Shown one piece after another: positions 14,283 through 21,488 of a DNA stretch of 21,663 nt (the stretch's first letter is position 1; every line of letters starts with the position of its first letter). This DNA is from Ga0077527 sp021300125 (GTDB lineage: Bacteria; Pseudomonadota; Gammaproteobacteria; Burkholderiales; SG8-41), in the NCBI GenBank assembly GCA_046339595.1, contig JBKDUF010000029.1:1-21663 (forward strand), in the 5' to 3' direction. Below the pieces are notes generated by a model. It was not told the origin of the DNA. It was given only the letters and a program-made list of their open reading frames with translations, and did not search any database. Made by a program: the position numbers and the translations under genes.

Positions 14283-15380
14283 TTACGTGTTTTTTACAAC
14301 GATCTTGGGGAAGGCCGCCGAGTGGTCCTGCTGCTTCTCGGCGATCTTCACCGCGACGCGGCGCGCAATCTGGCGGTAGATCTCCGACACCCGGCTGTCG
14401 GGATCGGCGACAACGGTCGGCTTGCCGGAATCGGCCTGCTGGCGGATATGGATGTCCAGCGGCAGCGAACCGAGCATCTCGACCTTGTAGTCGGCGCCCA
14501 TTTTTGCACCGCCGCCTTCGCCGAAGATATGCTCCTCGTGGCCGCACTTGGAGCAGATGTGCAGCGACATGTTCTCGACGATGCCGAGGATGGGGATTCC
14601 CACCTTCTCGAACATTTTCAGGCCCTTGCGCGCGTCGATCAGCGCGATGTCCTGCGGCGTGGTGACGATCACGGCACCCGTCACCGGCACGCGCTGCGCG
14701 AGTGTCAGCTGGATGTCGCCGGTGCCCGGCGGCAGATCCACCACAAGGTAGTCCACGTCTCGCCACTTGGTTTCGTTCAGCAGCTGTTCCAGCGCCTGGG
14801 TCACCATCGGGCCGCGCCACACCATCGGCGTCTCGGTGTCGATCAGGAATCCGATCGACATCGCCTGCAGGCCGTGGCCCTCCATCGGCTCCAGCGTCTT
14901 GCCGTCGGCAGAGGTCGGCCGGCCGCTGATGCCCAGCATCATCGGCTGAGACGGGCCGTAAATGTCCGCATCCAGCACGCCGACGGTCGCACCCTCGGCA
15001 GCCAGGGCGAGGGCCAGGTTCACCGCGGTGGTGCTCTTGCCCACCCCGCCCTTGCCGGAAGCCACGGCAATGATGTTCTTCACCCCGGGAATCAGCTTCA
15101 CGCCGCGCTGCACGGCATGCGAGACGATCTTCATCGTCACGCTGACGGTGACGCCGCCCACGCCGGGCAGGGCCTTCAGCGCGTCGCTGACCTGCCTGCG
15201 GATCGGCTCGAGCTGGCTTTTAGCGGGGTAGCCGAGGAGGATGTCCACCGAGACCTTGTTGCCCTCGACCCTGATGTTTTTCGCGGCCTTGCCGCTGATG
15301 TAGTCGGTTTTGGTGTTGGGATCGATCAGCGCCTTCAGTGCGCCCTGAACGTCCTGCTCGGTAATCGGGGTGGTGGCCAT
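14283..15380 (-). CDS. apbC: Mrp/ApbC family iron-sulfur cluster carrier ATPase
   Basis: The 365-residue P-loop NTPase is of the Mrp/NBP35 family, which carries and delivers Fe-S clusters in the cytosol. An N-terminal MIP18/DUF59-like domain (about 6-85) precedes the deviant Walker A SGKGGVGKSTT (GKGGVGKS 109-116). DADIYGPSQP, VVDLPPGTGD and the C-terminal CSKC pair (Cys276, Cys279), which bridges the cluster in the dimer, follow. An ATG further upstream (15569) would add 63 residues of unrelated sequence. The start MATTPITEQ at 15378-15380 fits the family and lies behind a plausible promoter. The gene is divergent from metG, a common arrangement in proteobacteria. Function in this family is well supported, though client proteins are unknown. 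Confidence 0.95.
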   Translation of the reverse strand: MATTPITEQDVQGALKALIDPNTKTDYISGKAAKNIRVEGNKVSVDILLGYPAKSQLEPIRRQVSDALKALPGVGGVTVSVTMKIVSHAVQRGVKLIPGVKNIIAVASGKGGVGKSTTAVNLALALAAEGATVGVLDADIYGPSQPMMLGISGRPTSADGKTLEPMEGHGLQAMSIGFLIDTETPMVWRGPMVTQALEQLLNETKWRDVDYLVVDLPPGTGDIQLTLAQRVPVTGAVIVTTPQDIALIDARKGLKMFEKVGIPILGIVENMSLHICSKCGHEEHIFGEGGGAKMGADYKVEMLGSLPLDIHIRQQADSGKPTVVADPDSRVSEIYRQIARRVAVKIAEKQQDHSAAFPKIVVKNT

Positions 15381-15417
15381 GGTGCGGGGTCCGTGTGGGA
15401 AACTCGGTGAGGCCGCG

Positions 15418-15446
15418 ATTGTAGCGACAACAGCAGGCGCGACCAA
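15418..15446 (-). promoter_or_regulatory. Candidate sigma70 promoter of mrp/apbC
   Basis: On the minus strand TTGGTC (15441-15446) lies 17 bp before TACAAT (15418-15423). The predicted start near 15411 gives a leader of about 31 bases. This supports the downstream ATG at 15380 for Mrp. Confidence 0.45.
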
Positions 15447-15526
15447 CCACAAGTCTATGTCGGACAAAGGCTTTTCGATGCCCGTCATGGACAGCCGGAA
15501 GCACCGGAGAATGCGGAAATCATGGT

Positions 15527-15532
15527 TATAAT
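15527..15532 (+). promoter_or_regulatory. -10 box of metG
   Basis: A perfect TATAAT lies 36 bp before the metG ATG, predicting a start near 15539 and a leader of about 30 bases. No standard -35 box is seen. The leader is pyrimidine-rich and has no Shine-Dalgarno sequence. Confidence 0.45.
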
Positions 15533-15568
15533 TCAAACCTTTAGCATCACCTCCCGCCTCCCCTCGCA

Positions 15569-17773
15569 ATGACCCGCCGCATCCTTGTCACTTCCGCATT
15601 GCCGTACGCAAATGGCGCGATCCACCTCGGCCACCTCGTCGAGTACATCCAGACCGACATCTGGGTGCGGTTTCAGCGCATGCAGGTAAATAACGACGGG
15701 TCCCCCGTGGAGGTCCACTACGTCGGCGCCGACGACACCCACGGCACGCCGGTCATGCTGCGCGCCGACAGCGAAGGCATCACGCCGGAGCAGCTGATCG
15801 AGCGTGTGTGGAAAGAGCACAAACGCGACTTCGACAATTTCAGCGTCGGGTTTGACCATTTCTACACCACCAACTCGCCGGAAAACGAAGCCCTGTGCGC
15901 GGAAATCTACGGCAAGCTCAAGGCCGCCGGCCTGATCGCCACGCGCCCGGTCGAGCAGTTCTACGACCCGGTGAAGCAGATGTTCCTGCCCGACCGCTAC
16001 ATCAAGGGCGAGTGCCCGAAATGCGGCGCGAAGGACCAGTACGGCGACTCCTGCGAGGCCTGCGGTGCGACCTACTCGCCAACCGAGCTGAAGAACCCCT
16101 ACTCCACGGTGTCGGGCGCCAAGCCCGAGCGCAGGCAGTCCGAGCACCATTTCTTCAAGCTCTCCGACCCGCGCTGCGAGGCATTCCTGCGCGAATTCAC
16201 GCAGACCTCGGGCGCGCTGCAGGCCGAAGCCGCGAACAAGATGAAGGAATGGCTGGGCGCCGGGGGTGAAGGCAAACTCTCCGACTGGGACATCTCGCGA
16301 GATGCGCCCTACTTCGGCTTCGCCATCCCCGGCACCGACGGCCAGAAATTTTTCTACGTCTGGCTTGATGCGCCGGTGGGTTATTTCGGCAGCTTCCTGA
16401 ATTACGTCAAAAAGAAAAAAACCGAAGGCATCATCATTGATGCCGACACCTTCCTCAAACCCGGCGGCAGCACCGAGCTGGTGCATTTCATCGGCAAGGA
16501 CATCCTCTACTTCCACGCCCTGTTCTGGCCGGCCATGCTCAAACACGCCGGCTACCGCACCCCGTCGAAGATCTACGCCCACGGCTTCCTCACCGTGAAC
16601 GGCGAAAAGATGTCCAAGTCGCGCGGCACCTTCATCACCGCCGAAAGCTACATCAAGGCCGGCCTCAACCCGGAATGGCTGCGCTACTACTACGCCGCCA
16701 AGCTGAACTCGACGATGGAGGACATCGACCTCAATCTCGACGATTTTGTGGCGAGGGTGAACAGTGATCTGGTGGGCAAATACGTCAACATTGCTAGCCG
16801 TGCAGCAGGCTTTTTACAGAGTCATTTTCTGGGACGAATTGATGATTTATTTTTTGGCGAAGAAGGTCAAACCGGGAAAGAAAAAAATCCAACACTTCAC
16901 ACTACGCTCCATGACCTTAGACACGACCATCTTGCGCACGTAGGACCAGCAATCGAATCAAGGGATTACGGTCGCGCGATGCGTTACATCATGAAAGCCG
17001 CTGATTTCCTAAACGAGTATTGGGACAAACAGCGTCCGTGGGATGAGGCGAAGAAGCTAAAAGACAGTGCATTGAGCGAGAATGAAAAGGATTCAGCAAG
17101 ATCAAATCTTCACATCGCTTGCAGCGTTGCTTTGGAAGGTTTTCGGTTACTCACCGTAGCACTTAAGCCAATTCTTCCGACAACCGCCAACGCTGCGGAA
17201 CAATTTCTGGGACTTGAGAAACCCCTGACTTGGCACGATCTCGCCTGGGACAATCCACTGTCTACGCTTAAAAGAAATCACAAGATCAATAATTACCAGC
17301 ACCTGATGACCCGCGTCGACCCCAAACAGATCGAAGCCCTGGTCGCCGCCAACCGGGACAGCCTGAAACCCGCAGCCCCCGCCGCGAAGCCGGCGGCCGC
17401 CAAAACACCGGAGAAGCCCGTGGAAACCGCAACCGAACAGCCCACCCACATCTCGATCGACGATTTCTCCAAGATCGACCTGCGCATCGCGCGCATCGCC
17501 AATGCTGAACACGTGGAGGGTGCCGACAAGCTGCTGAAGCTCACGCTGGATGTCGGTCCGCTGGGCACGAAGCAGGTCTTCGCCGGCATCAAGTCCGCCT
17601 ATGATCCGGCGACCCTGGTCGGCCGCCTTACGGTGATGGTCGCCAACCTCGCGCCGCGCAAGATGAAGTTCGGCATGTCCGAGGGCATGGTGCTCGCCGC
17701 CAGCGGTGATACGCCCGGGCTCTACATCCTCTCGCCCGACTCCGGCGCGCAGCCGGGGATGAAGGTCAAGTAG
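15569..17773 (+). CDS. metG: Methionyl-tRNA synthetase with C-terminal tRNA-binding domain
   Basis: The cytosolic class I synthetase charges tRNA-Met and initiator tRNA. The 734-residue protein has the HIGH-type motif HLGH (19-22), a zinc knuckle with Cys149, Cys152, Cys162 and Cys165, and KMSKS at 347-351. An anticodon-binding helical domain follows (about 390-560). After an Ala/Pro/Lys linker near 590-620, an EMAP/Trbp111-like tRNA-binding dimerisation domain begins near 628 (DDFSKIDLRIARI) and runs to the end. The catalytic and C-terminal parts are GC-rich, but roughly residues 410-572 are encoded by low-GC sequence with different codons, and the protein there is unusual for a betaproteobacterial MetG. 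All catalytic motifs are intact. The next gene starts two bases after the stop. Confidence 0.97.
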   Translation: MTRRILVTSALPYANGAIHLGHLVEYIQTDIWVRFQRMQVNNDGSPVEVHYVGADDTHGTPVMLRADSEGITPEQLIERVWKEHKRDFDNFSVGFDHFYTTNSPENEALCAEIYGKLKAAGLIATRPVEQFYDPVKQMFLPDRYIKGECPKCGAKDQYGDSCEACGATYSPTELKNPYSTVSGAKPERRQSEHHFFKLSDPRCEAFLREFTQTSGALQAEAANKMKEWLGAGGEGKLSDWDISRDAPYFGFAIPGTDGQKFFYVWLDAPVGYFGSFLNYVKKKKTEGIIIDADTFLKPGGSTELVHFIGKDILYFHALFWPAMLKHAGYRTPSKIYAHGFLTVNGEKMSKSRGTFITAESYIKAGLNPEWLRYYYAAKLNSTMEDIDLNLDDFVARVNSDLVGKYVNIASRAAGFLQSHFLGRIDDLFFGEEGQTGKEKNPTLHTTLHDLRHDHLAHVGPAIESRDYGRAMRYIMKAADFLNEYWDKQRPWDEAKKLKDSALSENEKDSARSNLHIACSVALEGFRLLTVALKPILPTTANAAEQFLGLEKPLTWHDLAWDNPLSTLKRNHKINNYQHLMTRVDPKQIEALVAANRDSLKPAAPAAKPAAAKTPEKPVETATEQPTHISIDDFSKIDLRIARIANAEHVEGADKLLKLTLDVGPLGTKQVFAGIKSAYDPATLVGRLTVMVANLAPRKMKFGMSEGMVLAASGDTPGLYILSPDSGAQPGMKVK
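16795..17285 (+). other. Low-GC mosaic patch inside metG
   Basis: Hand counting of 16801-17280 gives 225 G+C in 480 bases (47%), with the first 60 bases at 38%. Nearby metG segments lie near 60% or higher, and the linker at 17341-17400 is about 78%. Third positions change from nearly all G/C to mixed. The reading frame is kept throughout, and the patch coincides with the anticodon-binding domain. It suggests replacement by recombination with a foreign metG or a locally relaxed segment. Confidence 0.65.
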
Positions 17774-17775
17774 AC

Positions 17776-18186
17776 ATGCGCTGGCTGCCGCTCCTGCTGC
17801 TGGCCCTGCTCCAGGGCTGTGGCGCGGGCGGGTATTCGCTGACCGATGCGCTGGATTTCGATAAGCAACGCGACCTCGCACGCGACAAAACGCTGGCCTC
17901 CGCCGAGCAGCGCCTGAAAAACGGCATCGCGCTCTACGAGCGCAAGGAGTTCGTGCAGGCGCAGCGCGCACTGCAGTCAAGCCTGCTCAACAACCTCGCC
18001 TCGCGCGCCGACCAGGCCACCGCGCACAAATACCTCGCCTTCATTTACTGCAGCGACAAGCGCCTGCCCGAATGCCGCCAGGAATTCGGCAACGCGCTCA
18101 CCGCCGATCCGCGCTTCCGCCTCACTGCCGCCGAGGAAGCGGATCCCGCCTGGGGACCGGTCTACCGCAGCGTGCTCGGCCGCTGA
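17776..18186 (+). CDS. Small lipoprotein resembling the TssQ family
   Basis: The 136-residue protein has a short signal sequence with lipobox LLQGC and lipidated Cys15, so it is predicted to be membrane-anchored. The mature part is one TPR-like unit: IALYERKEFVQAQRALQSSL, ATAHKYLAFIYC and CRQEFGNALTADPRFRLTAAE, ending in DPAWGPVYRSVLGR. The blocks HKYLAFIYC, ECRQEF and the WGPV-R-V ending resemble the type VI secretion-associated TssQ lipoproteins as I remember them. No other type VI gene is in the window. It starts two bases after metG and is probably cotranscribed. An assignment as a generic TPR lipoprotein would be equally safe; function is unproven. Confidence 0.75.
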   Translation: MRWLPLLLLALLQGCGAGGYSLTDALDFDKQRDLARDKTLASAEQRLKNGIALYERKEFVQAQRALQSSLLNNLASRADQATAHKYLAFIYCSDKRLPECRQEFGNALTADPRFRLTAAEEADPAWGPVYRSVLGR

Positions 18187-18271
18187 AACGGGAGCCGCTG
18201 TCCAGCATGCGGCTGCACGCTGTCGCGGCGGCGCGGCTGCGGTTAATCTTGCGCCGGAGGAGAACCCGACC

Positions 18272-19381
18272 ATGAAAATCACCGGTATCGAAGCCATCGC
18301 CATCGACATCCCGCTCGAAAAGAATTTCGGCGGTTCCACCTACAGCGTGCTCAAGCGCTCGACCGTGATCACCCGGCTGCGCACCGACGCCGGCCTGGTG
18401 AGCGAGGTCTACAACGGCGACAACCGTGCCCACGGGCTTGAAATCGCGCGCCTGGTCAATGATGAATTATTCAATAAAATCAATGGCTTGTCTATATTCG
18501 AGCGGGAGCAGGCCTGGGCCCGCATGTTCGAGCTGACGCACACCTATGGCGACCGCAAGCTGCTGCTCGAGGCGATCGCCTGCATGGACTGCGCGATCTG
18601 GGACCTCACCGGCAAGGCGCTGGGCAAGTCCGTGCGCGAACTGCTCGGCGGATACCGCGACCGGCTGCCGATCATCTCCATCGGCGGTTATTACATGCCG
18701 GGCAAGACGCTCGCCGACATCGGCCGCGAGATCGAGTCCTACCGCAAGGCCGGCATGGCCGGCTGCAAGTTCAAGGTCGGCGGGCTCTCCCCCGAGCAGG
18801 ATGCCGAGCGCGTCGCCGCCGCACGCAAGGCCGCTGGGGAGGACTTCATTCTCTGCGTCGACGCCAACCGCGGCTGGAAGGCGGAAGACGCGATCCGTTT
18901 CGCGCGTTTGGTCGAGCGCCACAACATCCGCTGGTTCGAGGAACCCTGCCACTGGTATGACGACGCGGCGCAGATGGCACGCGTGCGCCAGGCAATCGCG
19001 ATGCCGGTCACCGCCGGCCAGTGTGAAATCACCAGCCACGCGATCCGCCGCCTGATCGATGCCGGCGCGGTGGACTACGTCAACTACGATGCCTCCGAAG
19101 GCGGCGGCGTCACCGACTGGCTGCGCGCCGCCGGCCTCTGCGCCGCGGCGGGCATCGACATGGCCCACCATGAAGAGGCTCAGATCGCCACCCACCTGCT
19201 CGCCGCGGTGCCCCACGGCACCTATGCCGAGTGTTTTGCCGACCCGCAGCGCGATCCGGTATGGCAGAAGATGTGGGTGAACCGCCCGCCGATCAGGGAC
19301 GGCATCATGCAAGTCGCCCAAGGTGCCGGCTTCGGCATCGAACTCGACGAGGCGATGGTCAGGAAGTACCGCAGCAACTGA
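18272..19381 (+). CDS. Mandelate racemase/muconate lactonizing enzyme family protein (enolase superfamily)
   Basis: The 369-residue enzyme has the enolase-superfamily capping domain followed by a TIM barrel. Visible residues fit the mandelate racemase subgroup: a KxK pair (Lys166, Lys168 in CKFKVGG), metal ligands Asp197 (VDAN), Glu223 (FEEP) and Glu252 (GQCE), and a His-Asp dyad from Asp273 (NYDASEGGG) and His299/His300 (MAHHEEAQ). Members dehydrate or racemise sugar acids and hydroxy acids through an enediolate; the exact substrate is unknown. GGAGGAG nine bases before the ATG is a strong ribosome binding site. Residues 65-77 (ELFNKINGLSIFE) are encoded by an AT-rich island that is copy C of the dispersed motif. 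It is convergent with the SulP gene. Confidence 0.92.
   Translation: MKITGIEAIAIDIPLEKNFGGSTYSVLKRSTVITRLRTDAGLVSEVYNGDNRAHGLEIARLVNDELFNKINGLSIFEREQAWARMFELTHTYGDRKLLLEAIACMDCAIWDLTGKALGKSVRELLGGYRDRLPIISIGGYYMPGKTLADIGREIESYRKAGMAGCKFKVGGLSPEQDAERVAAARKAAGEDFILCVDANRGWKAEDAIRFARLVERHNIRWFEEPCHWYDDAAQMARVRQAIAMPVTAGQCEITSHAIRRLIDAGAVDYVNYDASEGGGVTDWLRAAGLCAAAGIDMAHHEEAQIATHLLAAVPHGTYAECFADPQRDPVWQKMWVNRPPIRDGIMQVAQGAGFGIELDEAMVRKYRSN
18464..18500 (+). repeat. AT-rich dispersed motif, copy C (inside the MR-type enzyme gene)
   Basis: The stretch reads GAATTATTCAATAAAATCAA then TGGCTTGTCTATATTCG, with core CAATAAAATCAATGGCTTG. It sits in frame in the capping domain. The codons (tta, aat, aaa, tct, ata) are foreign to the rest of the gene. 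It is the best intragenic match to copies A and B. Confidence 0.5.
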
Positions 19382-19383
19382 TC

Positions 19384-19401
19384 CCCGGCGATCGGGCCGG
19401 G
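19384..19401. terminator. Short GC-rich hairpin between convergent genes
   Basis: CCCGGC (19384-19389) can pair with GCCGGG (19396-19401) over a six-base loop, within the 30-bp gap between the MR-type enzyme and the SulP gene. There is no T-tract on either side, so it is only a weak candidate. Confidence 0.22.
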
Positions 19402-19411
19402 CTGCACAGGC

Positions 19412-21028
19412 TCAGGCGGCGGTCAGGAAACCGCGCGCCGATTGCAGCGCCTGCAGCCGGCTTGCTGCGACCTGGCCTTCCTGCAACTGCGCCAGCACGC
19501 CGGTTTTTTCGAGGGTATCGCGTACCGGCTGGCGCATGCCGCACAGGATCACCCGGTCGTTCTTCTCGCGCATGCCGATGATCACTTCCTCCAGCGCCAT
19601 CGCCGCGCTGGTGTCCATGAACGGCACCGCGGACAGGTCCACCACCAGAGCGTCGCGGCCGCTGGTGGACTGCATCATCCGCGACACGTCACGGGCGCAG
19701 CCAAAGCTGAGCGGCCCCTCGATCTGGAACACCACAATGCGGCCGCCAGCAGCATCGAGTATCGCCGCCTCGTCTGGCGCCAGGCCGGCGCCCTGCTCGT
19801 TGCCGCGGGTCACCCGCGCACCCTGCATCTGCACATCCGCCATGCGCGCGACGAACAGCAGCGAGGCCATCACCACGCCCACCGCGACCGCGGTCATCAG
19901 GTCGATGAAGACGGTGATCGCCAGCGTCACGAACATCACCACCACGTCGCCGCGCGGCGCGATGCGGCAGCGCTTCAAGTATGGCCAGTCGATGATGTCG
20001 TAGCCGACCTTGAGCAGGATGCCGGCGAGTACCGCCAGCGGCACATGGCTTGCAGCGCCGCCGAAACCGAGCACCACCGCCAGAAGGATCAGCGCATGGA
20101 AGGCGCCGGACAGCCGTGAGGTGGCGCCGGCGCGGATGTTGACCAGCGTGCGCATCGTGGCGCCGGCGCCGGCGATGCCGCCGAACAGCCCCGCCGCCAT
20201 GTTGCCGATGCCCTGGCCCACCAGCTCGCGGTTCGAATCGTGGTAGGTGCGGGTCACGCTGTCCGCGACCAGCGAAGTCAGCAGCGAGTCGATTGAACCG
20301 AGAAAGGCGAGGATCAGCGCATAGCGCAGCACCGTCGGCATGTCGGCGAGGCTCAGCTCGGGCCAGCTGAACTGCGGAAAACCGGTGGGAATCTCGCCGA
20401 TCACCGCAGCCCCGGGAAACAGGAACACGCCGGCCAGGGTGCCGAGCACGATCGCGATCAGCGGCGGCGGCACCACTGTCGCGATGCGCCGCGGCGTGAA
20501 GATCATCACCCCGAGGCAGAACAGGCACAGCAGCAGCGCCTCGTAGCCGGGTGCGGCCACCATCGCCGGCAGCGCGGCCAGCTTCTCGATCACCTCGCCC
20601 TGTGGCGGCTCGTGGCCGAGGCCGTGGGCAAGCTGGAGCACGATGATGATCACGCCAATGCCGCTCATGAAGCCGGACACCACCGGATGCGGCACCAGCT
20701 TCACGTACTGGCCGAGGCGGGCAAGCCCGAACACGATCTGCAGTGCACCGGCGCAGACCACCACGGCGAAAGCCAGCGCAAGGTTGCCGCCGAGCTGGCC
20801 GATGATCAGCGCCATCACCACGGTCATCGGTCCGGTCGGGCCGGACACCTGGTGGCAGGTGCCGCCAAACACCGCGGCGAGGAAGCCGACCAGTATCGCA
20901 CCCCACAAGCCCGCCAGCGCACCCGCACCCGAGGCCACACCGAAAGCCAGCGCCAGTGGCAGCGCGACGATGGCGGCGGTCAGGCCGCCGAACAAATCAC
21001 CCCGGTATCTGCTTGCGAACTCGGTCAT
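19412..21028 (-). CDS. SulP (SLC26) family anion transporter with STAS domain
   Basis: The 538-residue inner-membrane protein belongs to the SulP family, which moves sulfate, bicarbonate or dicarboxylates, usually with H+ or Na+. The N-terminal two thirds is strongly hydrophobic with about 12-14 helices. The family's early signature is GDLFGGLTAAIVALPLALAFG followed by VSGPTGPMTVV, and FLGSIDSLLTSLVAD and the conserved N-R-E-L-VGQGIGN block come later. From about residue 430 a cytosolic STAS domain follows, with VVFQIEGPLSFG and VVDLSAVPFMDTSAA, where the Asp-Thr-Ser is the usual regulatory spot. The substrate cannot be read off; no carbonic anhydrase or sulfate-assimilation gene is adjacent. 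The ATG at 21026-21028 begins directly at the cytosolic N-terminus. An AT-rich gap of 159 bp lies upstream. Confidence 0.94.
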   Translation of the reverse strand: MTEFASRYRGDLFGGLTAAIVALPLALAFGVASGAGALAGLWGAILVGFLAAVFGGTCHQVSGPTGPMTVVMALIIGQLGGNLALAFAVVVCAGALQIVFGLARLGQYVKLVPHPVVSGFMSGIGVIIIVLQLAHGLGHEPPQGEVIEKLAALPAMVAAPGYEALLLCLFCLGVMIFTPRRIATVVPPPLIAIVLGTLAGVFLFPGAAVIGEIPTGFPQFSWPELSLADMPTVLRYALILAFLGSIDSLLTSLVADSVTRTYHDSNRELVGQGIGNMAAGLFGGIAGAGATMRTLVNIRAGATSRLSGAFHALILLAVVLGFGGAASHVPLAVLAGILLKVGYDIIDWPYLKRCRIAPRGDVVVMFVTLAITVFIDLMTAVAVGVVMASLLFVARMADVQMQGARVTRGNEQGAGLAPDEAAILDAAGGRIVVFQIEGPLSFGCARDVSRMMQSTSGRDALVVDLSAVPFMDTSAAMALEEVIIGMREKNDRVILCGMRQPVRDTLEKTGVLAQLQEGQVAASRLQALQSARGFLTAA

Positions 21029-21100
21029 GGCTGCTGGTTTCCCGCGGCGGCGATCAGGCAGCGCGCACCCCGGACACCGGGATAAGCACAGCCAATCAAA

Positions 21101-21132
21101 AAATAAAATAAAATTATCAATGACTTAGCAAT
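21101..21132 (+). repeat. AT-rich dispersed motif, copy E
   Basis: The stretch reads AAATAAAATAAAATTATCAA then TGACTTAGCAAT. Allowing a two-to-three-base insertion it follows the AATAAAA...CAATGACTTA pattern of the other copies. It lies between the divergent SulP and acylphosphatase genes and could equally contribute AT-rich promoter DNA for either, so this copy is the least certain. Confidence 0.35.
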
Positions 21133-21187
21133 GACTCCGGGGAGCCTACTCCGCGGACCCGATGACCGCAAGGCTTGCAGGGTAATC

Positions 21188-21469
21188 ATGGACCACAGGA
21201 TCTCGCGCCATCTGCGCATTGACGGCCGTGTGCAGGGCGTCGGCTATCGCAATTACATTGAATACAAGGCCGCGCAGCACGGCGTCGGTGGCTGGGTGCG
21301 CAACCGGCTCGACGGCAGTGTCGAGGTCGTCGTTTGCGGCACTCCGGAAGCGGTGGCGGAACTGATCGAATGCGCCAGGCGCGGGCCGCGCGCCTCGGCT
21401 GTTGAGCACGTCGAGGTTGGTGACTGCACGGAATTTCACGCCACGTTCAGCTGGCGGCCCACCGCCTGA
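21188..21469 (+). CDS. acyP: Acylphosphatase
   Basis: A small cytosolic enzyme that hydrolyses acyl phosphates such as carbamoyl phosphate or 1,3-bisphosphoglycerate. The 93-residue protein has the phosphate loop GRVQGVGYR with catalytic Arg21 and the second signature GGWVRNRLDGSVEV with catalytic Asn39. An in-frame ATG at 21131 would add 19 residues not typical of the family. The ATG at 21188 is preferred because it gives normal length and has AGGG a few bases upstream. The gene converges on the partial TPR gene 19 bp downstream. Its physiological substrate is unknown, as for most acylphosphatases. Confidence 0.94.
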   Translation: MDHRISRHLRIDGRVQGVGYRNYIEYKAAQHGVGGWVRNRLDGSVEVVVCGTPEAVAELIECARRGPRASAVEHVEVGDCTEFHATFSWRPTA

Positions 21470-21488
21470 AACCGTCGGCGGGGTACGC

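Noticed and set aside
14121..15410. Plus-strand frame of 429 codons opposite mrp
   Set aside because: Antisense to a clear Mrp/ApbC gene with Walker A and CxxC. No recognisable motif in the shadow.
15381..15569. 63-residue N-terminal extension of Mrp from an upstream ATG
   Set aside because: The extension has no family similarity, crosses the metG promoter and contains a promoter-like TTGGTC/TACAAT for the shorter form.
17269..17300. AGATCAATAATTACC at the right edge of the metG patch as a motif copy
   Set aside because: Only a short AT-rich half resembles copy D. Not enough to separate from the general low GC of the patch.
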